Below, in pieces: positions 44,040-55,233 of a stretch of 64,000 bases of DNA. Positions within the stretch are counted from its first letter, which is position 1. Each line of letters begins with the position of its first letter. The DNA lies in the NCBI GenBank assembly GCA_031841125.1, contig CM063110.1:24051626-24115625 (forward strand), given 5' to 3'. The notes under the pieces are model-generated. The model saw only the letters and a program-made list of their open reading frames with translations, ran no database searches and was not told the DNA's origin. Source of the stretch: Acanthococcus lagerstroemiae. Its lineage: Eukaryota; Arthropoda; Insecta; Hemiptera; Eriococcidae. The position numbers were made by a program, and so were the translations under genes.

Positions 44040-47000
44040 GTGTAACAATTTTGCCAGTTTATAGGTGAGAGAATTCATTTTTTCATAAGCTTTCGAATTT
44101 TCCCACCGAATTGTTATACTGCAAATTTATTTTTTAAGTTTCCGATTGAACAATCGTATCATCAAGGATTTATTAGACCGTTGATTCATGGAAGCGCCTC
44201 TTCTGTGCAAGTATCGAGTACCAGCAGATTTTGAATTTTCTCCGTGGAAATTTTGGCTTCATCATGTTTCTCGAAATTTGTTGCAGGATATAACAGTATC
44301 TGGTGTAAAAATTTTGTTGCCTTATATGTGAGAGAATTAATTTTCTCATTGGGGTTCATATTTTTCCCCGAATTGTGATACAGCAAAATAACATGTACAG
44401 CTTCTGATTTCAACAATTTTCGCATTATAGGTGAGAGAAAGAATTTTCATTAGCGTATTTCCCCCCCCCCCGAATTGTGGCTCAGCAAAATTATTTTTAC
44501 AGCTTCTGATTGTTTGTAGACCTGGCCATTGCTTCGTGAAAACACTTCTTCGACACAAACACCAAACACCAGCACTTTTTGGATTTTCTGCGTGAAATTT
44601 CTGGATCTGTCGGAAATTTCTAAATCCATCGCACCTTATACAGTATGTGGTGTATTAATTTTAATTTTGATGGGTTGCAAGATTTGTATATCGTCTCATC
44701 TGACCCCTTTTAGATTGTATAAGTTCACTTTGTTTAATTTAATTTTTTAATTTTCGAATCTTTGTACATTATTTTTAGTGCTTTTGATTGAACAGATTTG
44801 GATTTTCTCTGTGGAACATTCGGATCTGTCGAGTTTCCCGAAATTTGTCACTGGACATAACAGTATGTGATGTTGTAACAATTTACCTGCCTTATAAATG
44901 AGAGAATTCATTATTCCATTAGCTTTTGAATTTTTTCCCCGAATTGTGATAGAATTTGACTGAATAGATTTTCTCCGTGAAACATTTGGATAGCTGTCGA
45001 GTTTCCCGAAATTCGTTGCTGGACATGACAGTATGCAGTGTGTGGTGTAACAATTTACCTGCCTTCTAAGTGAGAGAATTCATTTTTTCATTAGCTTTCG
45101 AATTCCCCCCCCCTCCCCAAATTGTGATATAGCAAATTTAGTTATACAGGTTCTGATTGAACATTCGAATCATCGAGGATCTACCTATGCAGTCATGGAA
45201 TATAAACAGATTCTGGTACTTCTCAGGAAGTGTTGTAAGTCACTGGTACGTGACGTAATACTTCAGATTTTCATGGGTTCGTAAGATTTCTATATTGTCT
45301 TCTCAACCCCCTTCTAGATCCAAATAATTCATTTTATTTCTAATTTTCTAAATGCATTTTTTTTTCGAATTTTGATACAGCAAAAATATTTTTATAGCTT
45401 TTGACTGGATGATCTCATATCGACGATCTACTAAACCGCTGATTGGTGAAAGCGTCTCTCCTATCCCAACACAGAGTACTAGCAGATTTTGGATTTCCTC
45501 CATGGAACTTTTAGATCTGTCGAGTTTCCCGAAATTCGTTACCGGACATGAACATATGTGGAATGTAGTATAACAAATTTACCTGCCTTATAAGTGAGAG
45601 AATTTAATTTATCACTAGCGTTCGAGTTCCCCCCCCCCGAATTGTGATACGGCAAATTTATTTATACAGCTTCTGATTGTATATGATTGAATCTTCAAGG
45701 ATCTATACTAGACCGCTAATTTGTAAGCGCCTCTTCTATGCCATCACCACATACTAACTATAGCAGATTTTGGATATTCTCTGGAAGTTTTGGATCTGTC
45801 GCGTTCCCCAAAATTCGTTGCTAGATATAAAAATCTGATGTATAAATCTGGCTGCGTTATAGGTGAGAGAATCTCCGAACTTTGGTACTGCAAATTTATT
45901 TTTACAGCTTCTGAATGATCGCATCTGAGTGGATCTACTAGACCTGACCGTTGCTTCGAGGAAACGCTTCAGCGGAAACACCAAACATCAGCATTTTTTA
46001 GTATTTCTCCGTGAAAGTTTTGGATATGTCGAAATGTCCAAATCCCTTGTATCTTGAATCACTGGTAGGTGGCGTAATACTTCGGTCGAGTTTTCCAAAA
46101 TTTATTGCTGGATATGGAAGTACGTGGTGTGTGGTGTAAAAATTTAGCTGCCTTATGAGAATTTATTTTTTCGTTAGCTTTTGAATTTCCCCCGAATTGT
46201 AATTGGGCAAATTTATTATTATAGCTTCTGATTGAAGAATCAAATCATCGAGAATCTACTAGACCACTGATTCGTGGAAGCGCCTCTTCTATTGGATATT
46301 CTCTGGAAGTTTTGGATCTGTCGCGTTTCCCGATGTTTGTCGCTAGATATAAAAATATGTGATGTACAAATTTTGCTACCTTATAGGTGAGAGAATTTAT
46401 TGTTTTCCTGAATTTTAATACTGCAAATTTTTTACAGCTTCTGAATGACTGTATCATAGTGGATCGACTAGACTTGGCCATTGCTTCGTTCAAATGCTTC
46501 AGCGGAAACAGTCGAAGTTTCCAAATCCATCTTTAATTCTTTTTATTTCTAATTATCTTTATTTTGTTTTTTAATTTTGACACAGCAAATTATCTTTGTA
46601 TCTTTTGACTGAATGATCACATACATCGAGGATTTTCTAGACCACTGATTTGTGAAAGTGTCTTCTATCCCAACATGAGTACTAGCAGATTTTGGATTTT
46701 CTCTGTGAAACATTCGGATCTGTCGAGTTTCCCCAAATTCGTTGCTGGACATGACAGTATGCAGTGTGTGTGGTGTAACAATTTACCTGCCTTCTACGTG
46801 AGAGAATTCAATTTTTCATTAGATTTCGAATTCCTCCCCCCCCCCCAAATTGTTAGCAAATTTAGTTATACAGCTTCTTATCGAACGAGCGAATCATCGA
46901 AGATCTACTAGACTGCTGATTCGTGGAAGCGCCTCGTCTATGCAGTCCCTGAATATAAACAGATTCTGGAATTTCTCTGGAAGTTTTGGACCTGTCGCGT

Positions 47001-49110
47001 TCTCCGAAATTCGTCGCTAGATATTAAAATATGTGATGTACTAATTTTGCTGCCTTATAGGTGAGAGAATTCATTTTTTCATTGGCTTTCATTTTCTATT
47101 GCTTTCCCGAATTTTGATACTGCAAATTTATTTTTACAGCTTCTGAATGATTGTATCTTAGTGGATCGACTAGACCGGGACGTTGCTTTGTGGAAGCGCT
47201 TCAGCGGAAACACCAAACACCAGCAATTTTTGGTATTTCTCCATGAAAATTCTAGATCTGTCGAAATTTACAAATCCCCTCGTATCTTAGATTTGTATAT
47301 TGTCTTGCCTCCTCTAGGACTGAAATAATTCACATTGCCTATTTCTAATTTTCTTCATTTTTTTTCGAATTTTGATACAGCAAAATTATTTTCTTAGCTT
47401 GTGACTGAATGATCGTATATCATCAAGGATCTGCTAGACCGCTGATTGGTAAAAGCGCCTCTTCTATGCCAACACTGAGTACTAATAGATTTTGGATTTC
47501 CACAGTGGAACTTCTAGATCTGTCGAGTTTTTCCCGCAATTCGTAGAGAAGTACGTGGTGTTGCAACAATGTACTCGCCTTACAAGTGAGATTTCATTTT
47601 CACATTCGCTTTCGAATTTTTCCGCCGAATTGTGATATGGCAAAGCTTTTGATTGAACAGATTTTGGATCTTCTCCGAGGAAGTTTTGGATCGGTTGAAT
47701 TTCCCGAAATTTGTTGCTGGACATGAAAGTAAGTATGTGGTGTATCACTATACTTGCCTTATAAGTGATCATTTTTTCATTAGCTTTTGAGTCCCCCCCC
47801 CAACAAATTGTGATACGTAAACTTTATTCACATAGCTTCTGATTGTCAACGATCTACTAGACCGCTGATTTGTGGAAGCGCCTCTTCTGTGCTATCATCG
47901 AATACCAGCAGATTCTGGATTTCTCTACAAATTTTGGTTTGCATTCCCCGAAATTCGTCGTTCGACATACAAATATGTGAGTACAAATTTTGCTGCCGTA
48001 TAGGTGAGAGAATTCACTTTTCTTTATTAGCTTTCGTTTATTCGAATTGCTCCCCGAGCTTTACACTGGAAACTTTATTTTTACAGCTTCTGAATGATCT
48101 TATCTTAAGAGGATCTACTAGACCAGGTTGTTGCTTTGTTAGAAACATCAAACACTAGAATTTTTTAGTATTTCTCTGCGAAAATTCTGTATCGTGTATA
48201 TTGTCTTACCTAACTCCTTTGAGATCAAAATAATTCACTTTTATTTCTTTGATATAGCAAAATTATTTTTTTCGCATTTGAATGAATGATCACATGTTAA
48301 GGATTTACTAGACTACTGATTTGTGAAAGTGCCTACTGGCAGATTTTGGATTTCTCCTCCGTGGAACTTTTGGATCTGTCAAGTTTCTCGAAAATCGTCA
48401 ATGGACATACAAGCATGTGGGTGTTGTAACAATTTACTTGCCTTGTGAGTTCATTTTTCAATTAGTTTTCAAATTTTTCCCCCGCATCCGGATACGGCCA
48501 AGCTTTTGATTGAACTGATTTATTTTCTTTGTGGAGGTTTTAGATCAGTTGAGTTTCCCAAAATTTGTCGCTGGACATGAAAATATGTGGTGTGTGGTGT
48601 GTGGTGTGTGGTGTGTGGTGTGACAATACACGTGCCTTGTAAGTAAGAGGATTCATTTTTTCATTGGCTTTCGAATTCTCCCCCGAATTGTGATACGACA
48701 AAATTATTTATACAGCTTGCGATTGAACAATCGAAGAATCATCGAGGGCTGATTTGTGGAAGCGCCTCTTCTATGCAATCACCCAATACCAGCAGATTTT
48801 GGGTTTTCTCTGGAAGTTTTGGATCTATGAAAATTCGTCGCTAGATATAAAAATATGTGATATACAAATTTTGCTGCCTTATAGGTGAGAGAATTCGTTT
48901 TTTAAACACCAGCATTTTTTGGTATTTCTCTGTGAAAGTTCTGGATCTGTTGAAATTTCCAAATCCCTTGTATCTTGAATCACTGGTACGTGGCATAATA
49001 CTTCATTTTTATGGGTTTGTAAGATATGTATTTCTTTTTATAGCGTTGACTTATTTTATTTTTATAGCTTTTGACTGAATGATCACATATTGAGGATCAA
49101 CTAGACCGCT
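44040..49110 (+). repeat. Higher-order satellite with exon-like monomers
   Basis: About 15-18 diverged monomers. Each has, in order, GTGAGAGAATTCATTTTTTC, a C-run, AATTGTGATACAGCAAATT, TTTTTACAGCTTCTGATTG, GATCTACTAGACCGCTGATT, GAAGCGCCTCTTCTATGC, a TTTTGGATTTTCTCTGTGGA block, GATCTGTCGAGTTTCCCGAA and CCTGCCTTATAG. Clear GTGAGAG starts lie near 44065, 44431, 45070, 45594, 45863, 46387, 46799, 47061, 48003 and 48886. Monomers of a second type (AAACACCAAACACCAGCA; near 44560, 45978, 47213 and 48902) alternate irregularly. No frame on either strand stays open through the array. Confidence 0.9.
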
Positions 49111-49466
49111 AACACCGACAAGTACTACTAGACTTTGGGATTTCCTCAGTGCTGCTGGTTACAAAGGCAAGTGGTGTAATAAGTTTGATTATCAGAGGTT
49201 CAATTTATTATAGAATACGTGAGTTTTATCAGCATAAGAAAGTGTATTGTTGCAGGGGATATTGGCCACACTCTAGTTCTGTTTTTCATTTCATTCTTTC
49301 AAGAACTTGGGCTTCTTCCCACAATAAACCAAACTCTGATCAGCGAGTAGTTTCCATGTTTTTTCTGATTTATGTTCTAATATTTCTTTTATTCCCTTTC
49401 ACCGGCATCCTTAATAGAGTCATGCAACTGTACAGTAGTTAAAGTCTCTTTCCAGTTGGTAATGGG
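49111..49466. other. Spacer between satellite families
   Basis: Unique-looking sequence without gene signals, between the exon-like array and the GC-rich minisatellite. Confidence 0.5.
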
Positions 49467-50175
49467 TTGGGTGCTTCTGTTCTGTTTCTGTCATCTGCAC
49501 CGCTCGTTCTGACCATCTTCTGTCGTCCGCACTGCTTGTTCTGTCCATTGTCTGTCATCTGCACCGCCCGTTCCGTCCATTATTTGTTGTCCACACGGCT
49601 TGTTCCATCTGTCATCTGCGCCGCTCGTTCCGTCTGTTGTTTGTCGTCTATTGTCCGCACCGCTCGTTCCGCCCATTGTCTGTCGTCTATTGTCCGCGCC
49701 GCTCATTCCATCCGTCGTCCGCGCCGCTTGTTCCATCCGTCGTCCGCGCCGCTTGTTCCATCCGTCGTCCGCGCCGCTTGTTCCATCCGTCGTCCGCGCC
49801 GCTTGTTCCATCCGTCGTCCGCGCCGCTTGTTCCATCCATCGTCCGCGCCGCTTGTTCCATCCATCGTCCGCGCCGCTCGTTCCGTCCGTCGTCTGTGCC
49901 GCTCGTTCCGTCTGTCGTCTGTGCCGCTCGTTCCATCCGTCGTCCATTGTCCGCGCCGCTCGTTCCATCCATTGTCCGCGCCGCTTGTTCCGTCCATCGT
50001 CTTGTTGTCCATGCCCGCTTGTTCCATCCATCGTCGATTCTGCCTGTTGTCTGTTGTCTGTTGCCCTTGCCACTCATTCTGTTTGTTGTCCATCATGCCC
50101 TTGCCATTCGTTCTGTCCATCGTCTGTTGTCCTTGTCACTTATACCATCCTCTGTCTCTGTCGTCTGCTGTGTCG
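49467..50175 (+). repeat. GC-rich 25-bp minisatellite
   Basis: The core (49690-49870) is an almost perfect 25-bp tandem of the CGCCGCTTGTTCCATCCGTC type. The flanks hold longer, degenerate units with GTTGTC/GTCATC spacers. Because 25 is not a multiple of three and the unit has no stop in any frame, long open frames (124-238 codons) exist on both strands in several frames. I treat none of them as genes. Confidence 0.93.
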
Positions 50176-50379
50176 AATTCTAAAAGCCCCTGCCCCCTGA
50201 GAATTTCAGTTTTGTTGGACTAAGGGAGCACATGCAGTGACATTCTCCTCGTATGTACCAAAGAGTTTGACATTTTTAACCTTGTATTCCAAAATTTGAT
50301 ATTGAAAATCAAAATATTTTAGAACTATATTTCCATACTGAAAATTTGTCGACTTGACACCCCCCCCCCCATGGTGATT

Positions 50380-50560
50380 CTTCTTTATCTATACTCCTGC
50401 TTCCTTATAGGCGATAGAATTAATTTTTAGAAATAACTTTTTCATTACTTTTTGTATTTATTATTTTTTTTCCAAATTTTGATACTGCCAAATTACTTAT
50501 CACATTTGGTCTTCAAAGATCCACTGGTGTTCCTGAGCCACTCTGCTGTCATTTAAAGAT
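50380..50560 (+). repeat. Isolated, degraded monomer of the exon-like satellite
   Basis: CTTCCTTATAGGCGATAGAA, then TTTTGATACTGCCAAATTAC and AAAGATCCACTGG follow the monomer order of 44-49 kb. It is separated from the main array by the GC minisatellite. Confidence 0.6.
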
Positions 50561-50594
50561 CTGGGCGTATTTGCCTATCATTTTTAGGTAATTT

Positions 50595-51450
50595 GGTTGG
50601 TCAAATTGGCAATTATATCTAGGTAGATTGGGGGAAGTTTTTGGGTCAAACTGTTATAGGAGGTACTGTCCAAAGAATCTAGAATCCTGAGATGATTCCA
50701 GTAGCGACACCTGTTGGTAAAAGTCCCATAATGGGATTGTTTCAGCAGGCTACTGGTGCCAGTAACAATAATTGCTGGTTGAAAGTCCAGCATTGGATGA
50801 TTCCAGCAAGTTACTGGTGGAAAATCTCATACTGGTTGAAAGTCCTGAGACGATTCCAGTAGCAACTACTGTTGGTTGAAAGTCCTGTAATGGGATGATT
50901 CCAACAAGCCAACTGGCAGAAAGTCTCATCATAGGACGATTCCAGTTGTGATCCAATTTGTGCTCCTTGAAATCCTTTTTGAGCCGATATTCCTTTAAAT
51001 CTTATTCCTTCCTATGTCTGTACAAGTATTGTAGCGGGATAATTCACATTCTAAAATTCAGAACTGATGGCTGTCTAGGTAAAGTTGAACTGAGGGTTGT
51101 TTTTGGGTCAAACTGTTATTGGTTGATACCGGTCACGATCTAATCTCTTCTATTAATAAGATCATTGGGTCCTGAGATGATTCCAGTAGCGACAACTGTT
51201 GGTAAAAGTCCTGTGATGGGATGATTTCAACAGGCTACTGGTGCTAGTAGCAATAATTTGTTGGCTGAAAGTCCTATAATGGGATGATTCCAGCAAGTTA
51301 CTGGCGGAAAGTCTCTTACCGGTGGAAAGTCCGGGGACGATTCCAGTAGCGACAACTGTTGGTTAAAAGTCCTGTAATGGGACGATTCCAACAAGCTACT
51401 GGTAGAAAGTCTCATAGGATGATTCCGGTTGTGATCCAATCTATTCCTTT
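50595..51450 (+). repeat. Two-copy higher-order repeat (about 480 bp) of short sub-units
   Basis: 50638-50950 and 51102-51437 are diverged copies, both running from GGGTCAAACTGTTAT to TTCC(A/G)GTTGTGATCCAAT. Inside each, a sub-unit of the type GAAAGTCCTGTAATGGGATG + ATTCCAGCAAGCTACTGGT recurs four to six times at irregular 30-60 bp steps. Minus-strand open frames here are fragments of the repeat. Confidence 0.85.
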
Positions 51451-52250
51451 AAATCTATCCCGAGATCCAATCTCAGTATTCCTTCTCGTGCTGGTAGAAG
51501 TATTGTGGAGAGTTCTAAGTTATAATAATTTATTGGGATGGTGGGTATAAAAATTTTAGCCCATGATGCACCACTTTTATTCTCCAGCCGAGCCCCAGGA
51601 GCTCCATTGGAACTTCGTTTCTATTTAGGTTACCGTAATTTTACTTTTTTAGCTTCGTTTACATTTAAGTTACGTTAAGCGTTATTTTTATGGTAATTTT
51701 CAATTTTAACTTAGGCTATAACTTTTTTCACCAAAAATACCATTTTACTTGTTACTAGTTTTTGTTTTTGTGCAGCTAATTTTATTTTTCAGCTTCCCGC
51801 ATTGCTGTATATTTTGATATAATTGGTGCAGGACTTTTTTTTTTTACTTGTTTCAATTCATTTTGTCTTTATCTATAATCGTTACATAACGACAACAATC
51901 AGTGTTTCAAAACACTGAGCCATCAATACGCCGATAAAAACATAGTTTGGTAGTCTGCAAATTTATTGCTTCCCTAGTATATTAATATTCATATTATAAT
52001 TAGGTAGGTTATAACTATTGTACTTTTTAAAACCTCACTCAGGGTAATGATGTCAAGCTTTTTGGTATTCGGCCAATTTATTATTACTTTCTATAATTGA
52101 CATAAATATGATTACTTGCTAATGATGGCTATTTTTTTTTTATATGAGTTTGACAGGAACGTGCAAGATCAATGATGAATGTAATGACCAGTTCATAAAG
52201 TCTTGCTAAGTTAGTGCGTCGTGTGCAGTGTAAGTATGAACCTTTGATTT
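51451..52250. other. Intergenic, nothing recognised
   Basis: AT-rich spacer. The T-rich stretches near 51840 and 52130 are the only features. Confidence 0.5.
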
Positions 52251-52254
52251 ATAC

Positions 52255-52985
52255 CCCTGCTGCCTTATATAGGTGAGCGAATTTTTTCATTAGCTTGTAT
52301 TTTTCCCCCTCAAATTTTGATACTGCACAATTACTTTTACAGTTCTTGATTGAACGATCATCGTATTATTGAGGATCTACTAGACCGCTGATTCGTGGAC
52401 GCCCTTCTAGGCAAATACCGGATACCAGCAGGTTTCGGATTTCCTCCGGACAAGTTTTGGATTTGTCAACTTTCCCAAAATTCGTCGCTGGATAACGGTA
52501 CGGGGAGTAAAATATTTTTCATTGGTTGGTGTCCATATTTTTATCGAATTTTGATACTACTAAATTACTTTTGCAGCTTTTGGTTGAATAACCATATATT
52601 TTCGAGGATCCACTAGACTTCGCCGTTCATTTGTGGAAACACACTGCTTCGATGTTAACATGGAAAACAGCTGTTTGTGGATTTTCTCCCAGGAAATTCA
52701 AATCTATCGAATGTCCCAGTGTGTATTGTGTAACTTTGATTTTAATGGGCTTGGAAGATTTTCATGTTCATTAGCTTTCTTGCATCCATTGAATTTTGGT
52801 ACTGAAAACTTTTTATAGTTTTTGATTGAACGATTCACAGAAACCTCGCCGTTGACTGTGGAAGTCCTTCAGTATAAACACCGCATACAAAAGGATTTTT
52901 TTCTGTGGAAATTCTGAATTTTCCTAGAATTTATTGCTGTACTGGATAACGGTATACTATCTATGTCGTAATTTCGATTTTCACG
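52255..52985 (+). repeat. Outlying block of the exon-like satellite
   Basis: About two and a half diverged monomers: GCCTTATATAGGTGAGCGAA (52251), GAGGATCTACTAGACCGCTG (52371), then CTTTCCCAAAATTCGTCGCT (52470), and later GAGGATCCACTAGACTTCGC (52604). Same order as 44-49 kb. Monomers to the right fade out. Confidence 0.8.
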
Positions 52986-53444
52986 GGTTCGATTTGTCAA
53001 AGAATACATATCGGTTCAAGTTCAGTTATACGTTTGTTTCTTTTTGTATTTCTGAAATTCGGTCTTCTTCAATAAATTTGATGTGGAACTTCCCTCAGCA
53101 TTTTCATTTTTATTGGTTGCTCGGCGAATTTTTTTCCTCCTTCCCCTCCCCCATTCCCTTTGTTTACTAGCATCCTAACAGTACAGTGATAAGAGAGCCA
53201 TTCCTCTGGTAAGAGGTTTGATTGTGTTTTATGTTCCATTAGGAGACTACTTTCAATAATCTGTAAAAAAACAGTACACACCATTTTTCTATACCCTTCC
53301 CCAAAAGTTACGATCCCTTGTTCGGTTTTTTCAGTAAGGTCAAATGAATATTTAAGGCACTCCTATTTGGAGTTTGGAGGCCAAAGGCCAAATTGAGGTC
53401 GAAACAACAATTTATAACTTTTTAAATTTCAGCTATATCCCAAA
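52986..53444. other. Intergenic, nothing recognised
   Basis: No gene or repeat that I can support. Confidence 0.45.
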
Positions 53445-54100
53445 ACCCACTATTCTGATAGGTATCTCATTCCATTTTTGAGCAAAATCAGATTGGTTCA
53501 TTTGAAGAACTTCTAGACTTTGCGGTCCAAGCCGGAGTCTGATCAAGACTTTGATACAATTTTTAAGGCAAGAAAACCCAATTTTGATACCTGGTTTAAT
53601 TCTTTTGGCAAAGTCAAATTTAGCCATTCGAAGGGAAAAACATCAGATTTGGGGAATCAGTCTGGATCGAATCGAAAATCTGATCAAATATTTGACTTCT
53701 CGAGGTTTCGATTAAGTTTTTAATTTGGGCTAATCTTGTACTCACTTGACAAATTAAAGTTTGAACTTTGGGTCACAGATCAGAGTATCATTAAGAATCT
53801 GTTTCAATTATTTTTCTGCGATCCAACAAACCCCTACATCGATATCTTCTTCAGTATTTTCAATAACGTGAAATCGGCTCATATCAAGAGGTGAAGTTTG
53901 AATTTTGATTCGCGAATTGGAATTCGATATTTTTTTTCAATTTTTGTGCCAAGTTAAGTCAGTCCCTTACATGAAGGAAAAGTTAAATTGACGCTCACAT
54001 CTGAATAGGATCGAAAATCTGACTACAGTGGGAAACCCCTATTTCGGTATTTTGACATGTTTCCACTTCCGATTCCAAAGTTGGTGGCAACAGAATTTTC
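53445..54100 (+). repeat. Degenerate tandem repeat, roughly 160-170 bp unit
   Basis: Recurring blocks GATCGAA(T)..AAATCTGA (53668, 54010), AAACCCCTA(C/T)..TCG (53828, 54045) and AAGTTTGAA or AGTTAAATTGACG (53758, 53906, 53990) in a constant order. Heavily diverged. Similar wording at 60110-60330. Confidence 0.5.
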
Positions 54101-54515
54101 CAATTTTGCTCAGACCATAAATAAATTCATTAAAAACCGAGGCAATAGGCAGGGGTACATCTTTTCTCGTATTCTCTACATGATTTGATGTACATTTGAT
54201 TATTAGCGATGAGAATGACGAATTTGAGGTTCAACATTTCTTTGATTTTTCACCACTGAAATTTTATTAAAATTCTATCAGACCAGAAAGAGATACGTTA
54301 CATAGATCGATCATAACACGTCACGTGCCAGTTTCAACATTATGAGATTCCTTGTTTATTTTATGCAACTGATATCTATAAAGGCCCATGAACATGGAGT
54401 TGCTGGAAAGAGAATTATTTTCCAGTAAAATGAATCCGGTCACATCTGTGATTGGCGATCAAAAAACTTCATACATTGTCTCAATTTTTACCTAGTGTTA
54501 GTTCAGAATGGTGTG

Positions 54516-54744
54516 GAATAGGGTGGTCCGTATTTTCGATTTTTAATTTTTAATGAGCTACTCTCCATGGTCTCGGTTTTCTTCTAGTGTCTTTGTCCAA
54601 TAGGATGGTCCGTATTTTCGATTTTTGATGAGTAATGAGACACCTTCCAACATATAGTTAGAATTGCGTCTGCTGAAAGTTCGACCGATTATACGACCAA
54701 CATACAGTTCACAAATAAACAAACACACACACACACACACACAC
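54516..54744 (+). repeat. Two-unit 80-bp duplication plus (CA)n
   Basis: AGGGTGGTCCGTATTTTCGA (54522) and AGGATGGTCCGTATTTTCGA (54602) begin two units, each followed by a TGA..GAG(C/A)..CTC/CCTTCC part. A (CA)n run of about 21 bp lies at 54724-54744. The minus-strand frames reading Cys-Val repeats are artefacts of the (CA)n. Confidence 0.8.
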
Positions 54745-54944
54745 AAAACACAATTTTCAGAATGCGGTACCTGAGGATGCGGGCGAGGGGAGAGGAAAAA
54801 TTGCTAGAATCAGTAGATGGGGATGTCGAGGAAAGAGTTTGAGGATAATTAGCAATATTGCTGCTCACAAGACTTGGTAACACTGTAAATATGTCAAAAA
54901 AAAAAAGAGGTTGTTCCTCATGAGGCCTGTATTGAAGTATTACA

Positions 54945-55233
54945 ATTCATCTGCATAACGGCCGGTGGTGCTAATACATTCTGGTAAAGAAAGGGGAATC
55001 AAAAAGTCTCTTGACATCGTTCATCTACAAACATATTGGGAACTATCAAATTTACAATTTTTGAACAGGGTGGGGAAAATTGATAAGAACCTCAGAAATA
55101 ATTTTTATTTTGAAGCTTTGTTTTTTCGTAAATTTCCAATCTTTTTGCAAAAATCCGATTTCAAGAGACTTTTTGATTCCCCGCCTTTCCTTACAAAAAT
55201 ATATTAGCACCGCTGGTAGTTATGCAGGTGAAT
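54945..55233. mobile_element. 289-bp inverted-repeat element (MITE)
   Basis: Left arm ATTCATCTGCATAAC...GGAATCAAAAAGTCTCTTGA (54945-55016). The right arm (55162-55233) is its inverted partner, starting TCAAGAGACTTTTTGATTCC and ending GTTATGCAGGTGAAT. Arms of about 70 bp with small differences, spacer of about 145 bp. No clear target duplication. Non-coding. Confidence 0.85.

Noticed and set aside
43142..44045. Cys/Phe-rich membrane-like proteins on the plus strand
   Set aside because: They overlap a 350-430 bp tandem repeat, and equivalent frames in neighbouring units are interrupted.
44186..46752. Minus-strand open frames with recurring SSNEFRETRQI-like segments, perhaps a gene family
   Set aside because: The similarity follows from the satellite monomers; the frames break at different places in each unit, so no conserved coding sequence exists on that strand.
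49467..50223. Long open frames (up to 238 codons plus strand, 209 minus) suggesting a repetitive protein
   Set aside because: They coincide with a stop-free 25-bp GC minisatellite and occur in several frames on both strands, so they carry no frame-specific signal.
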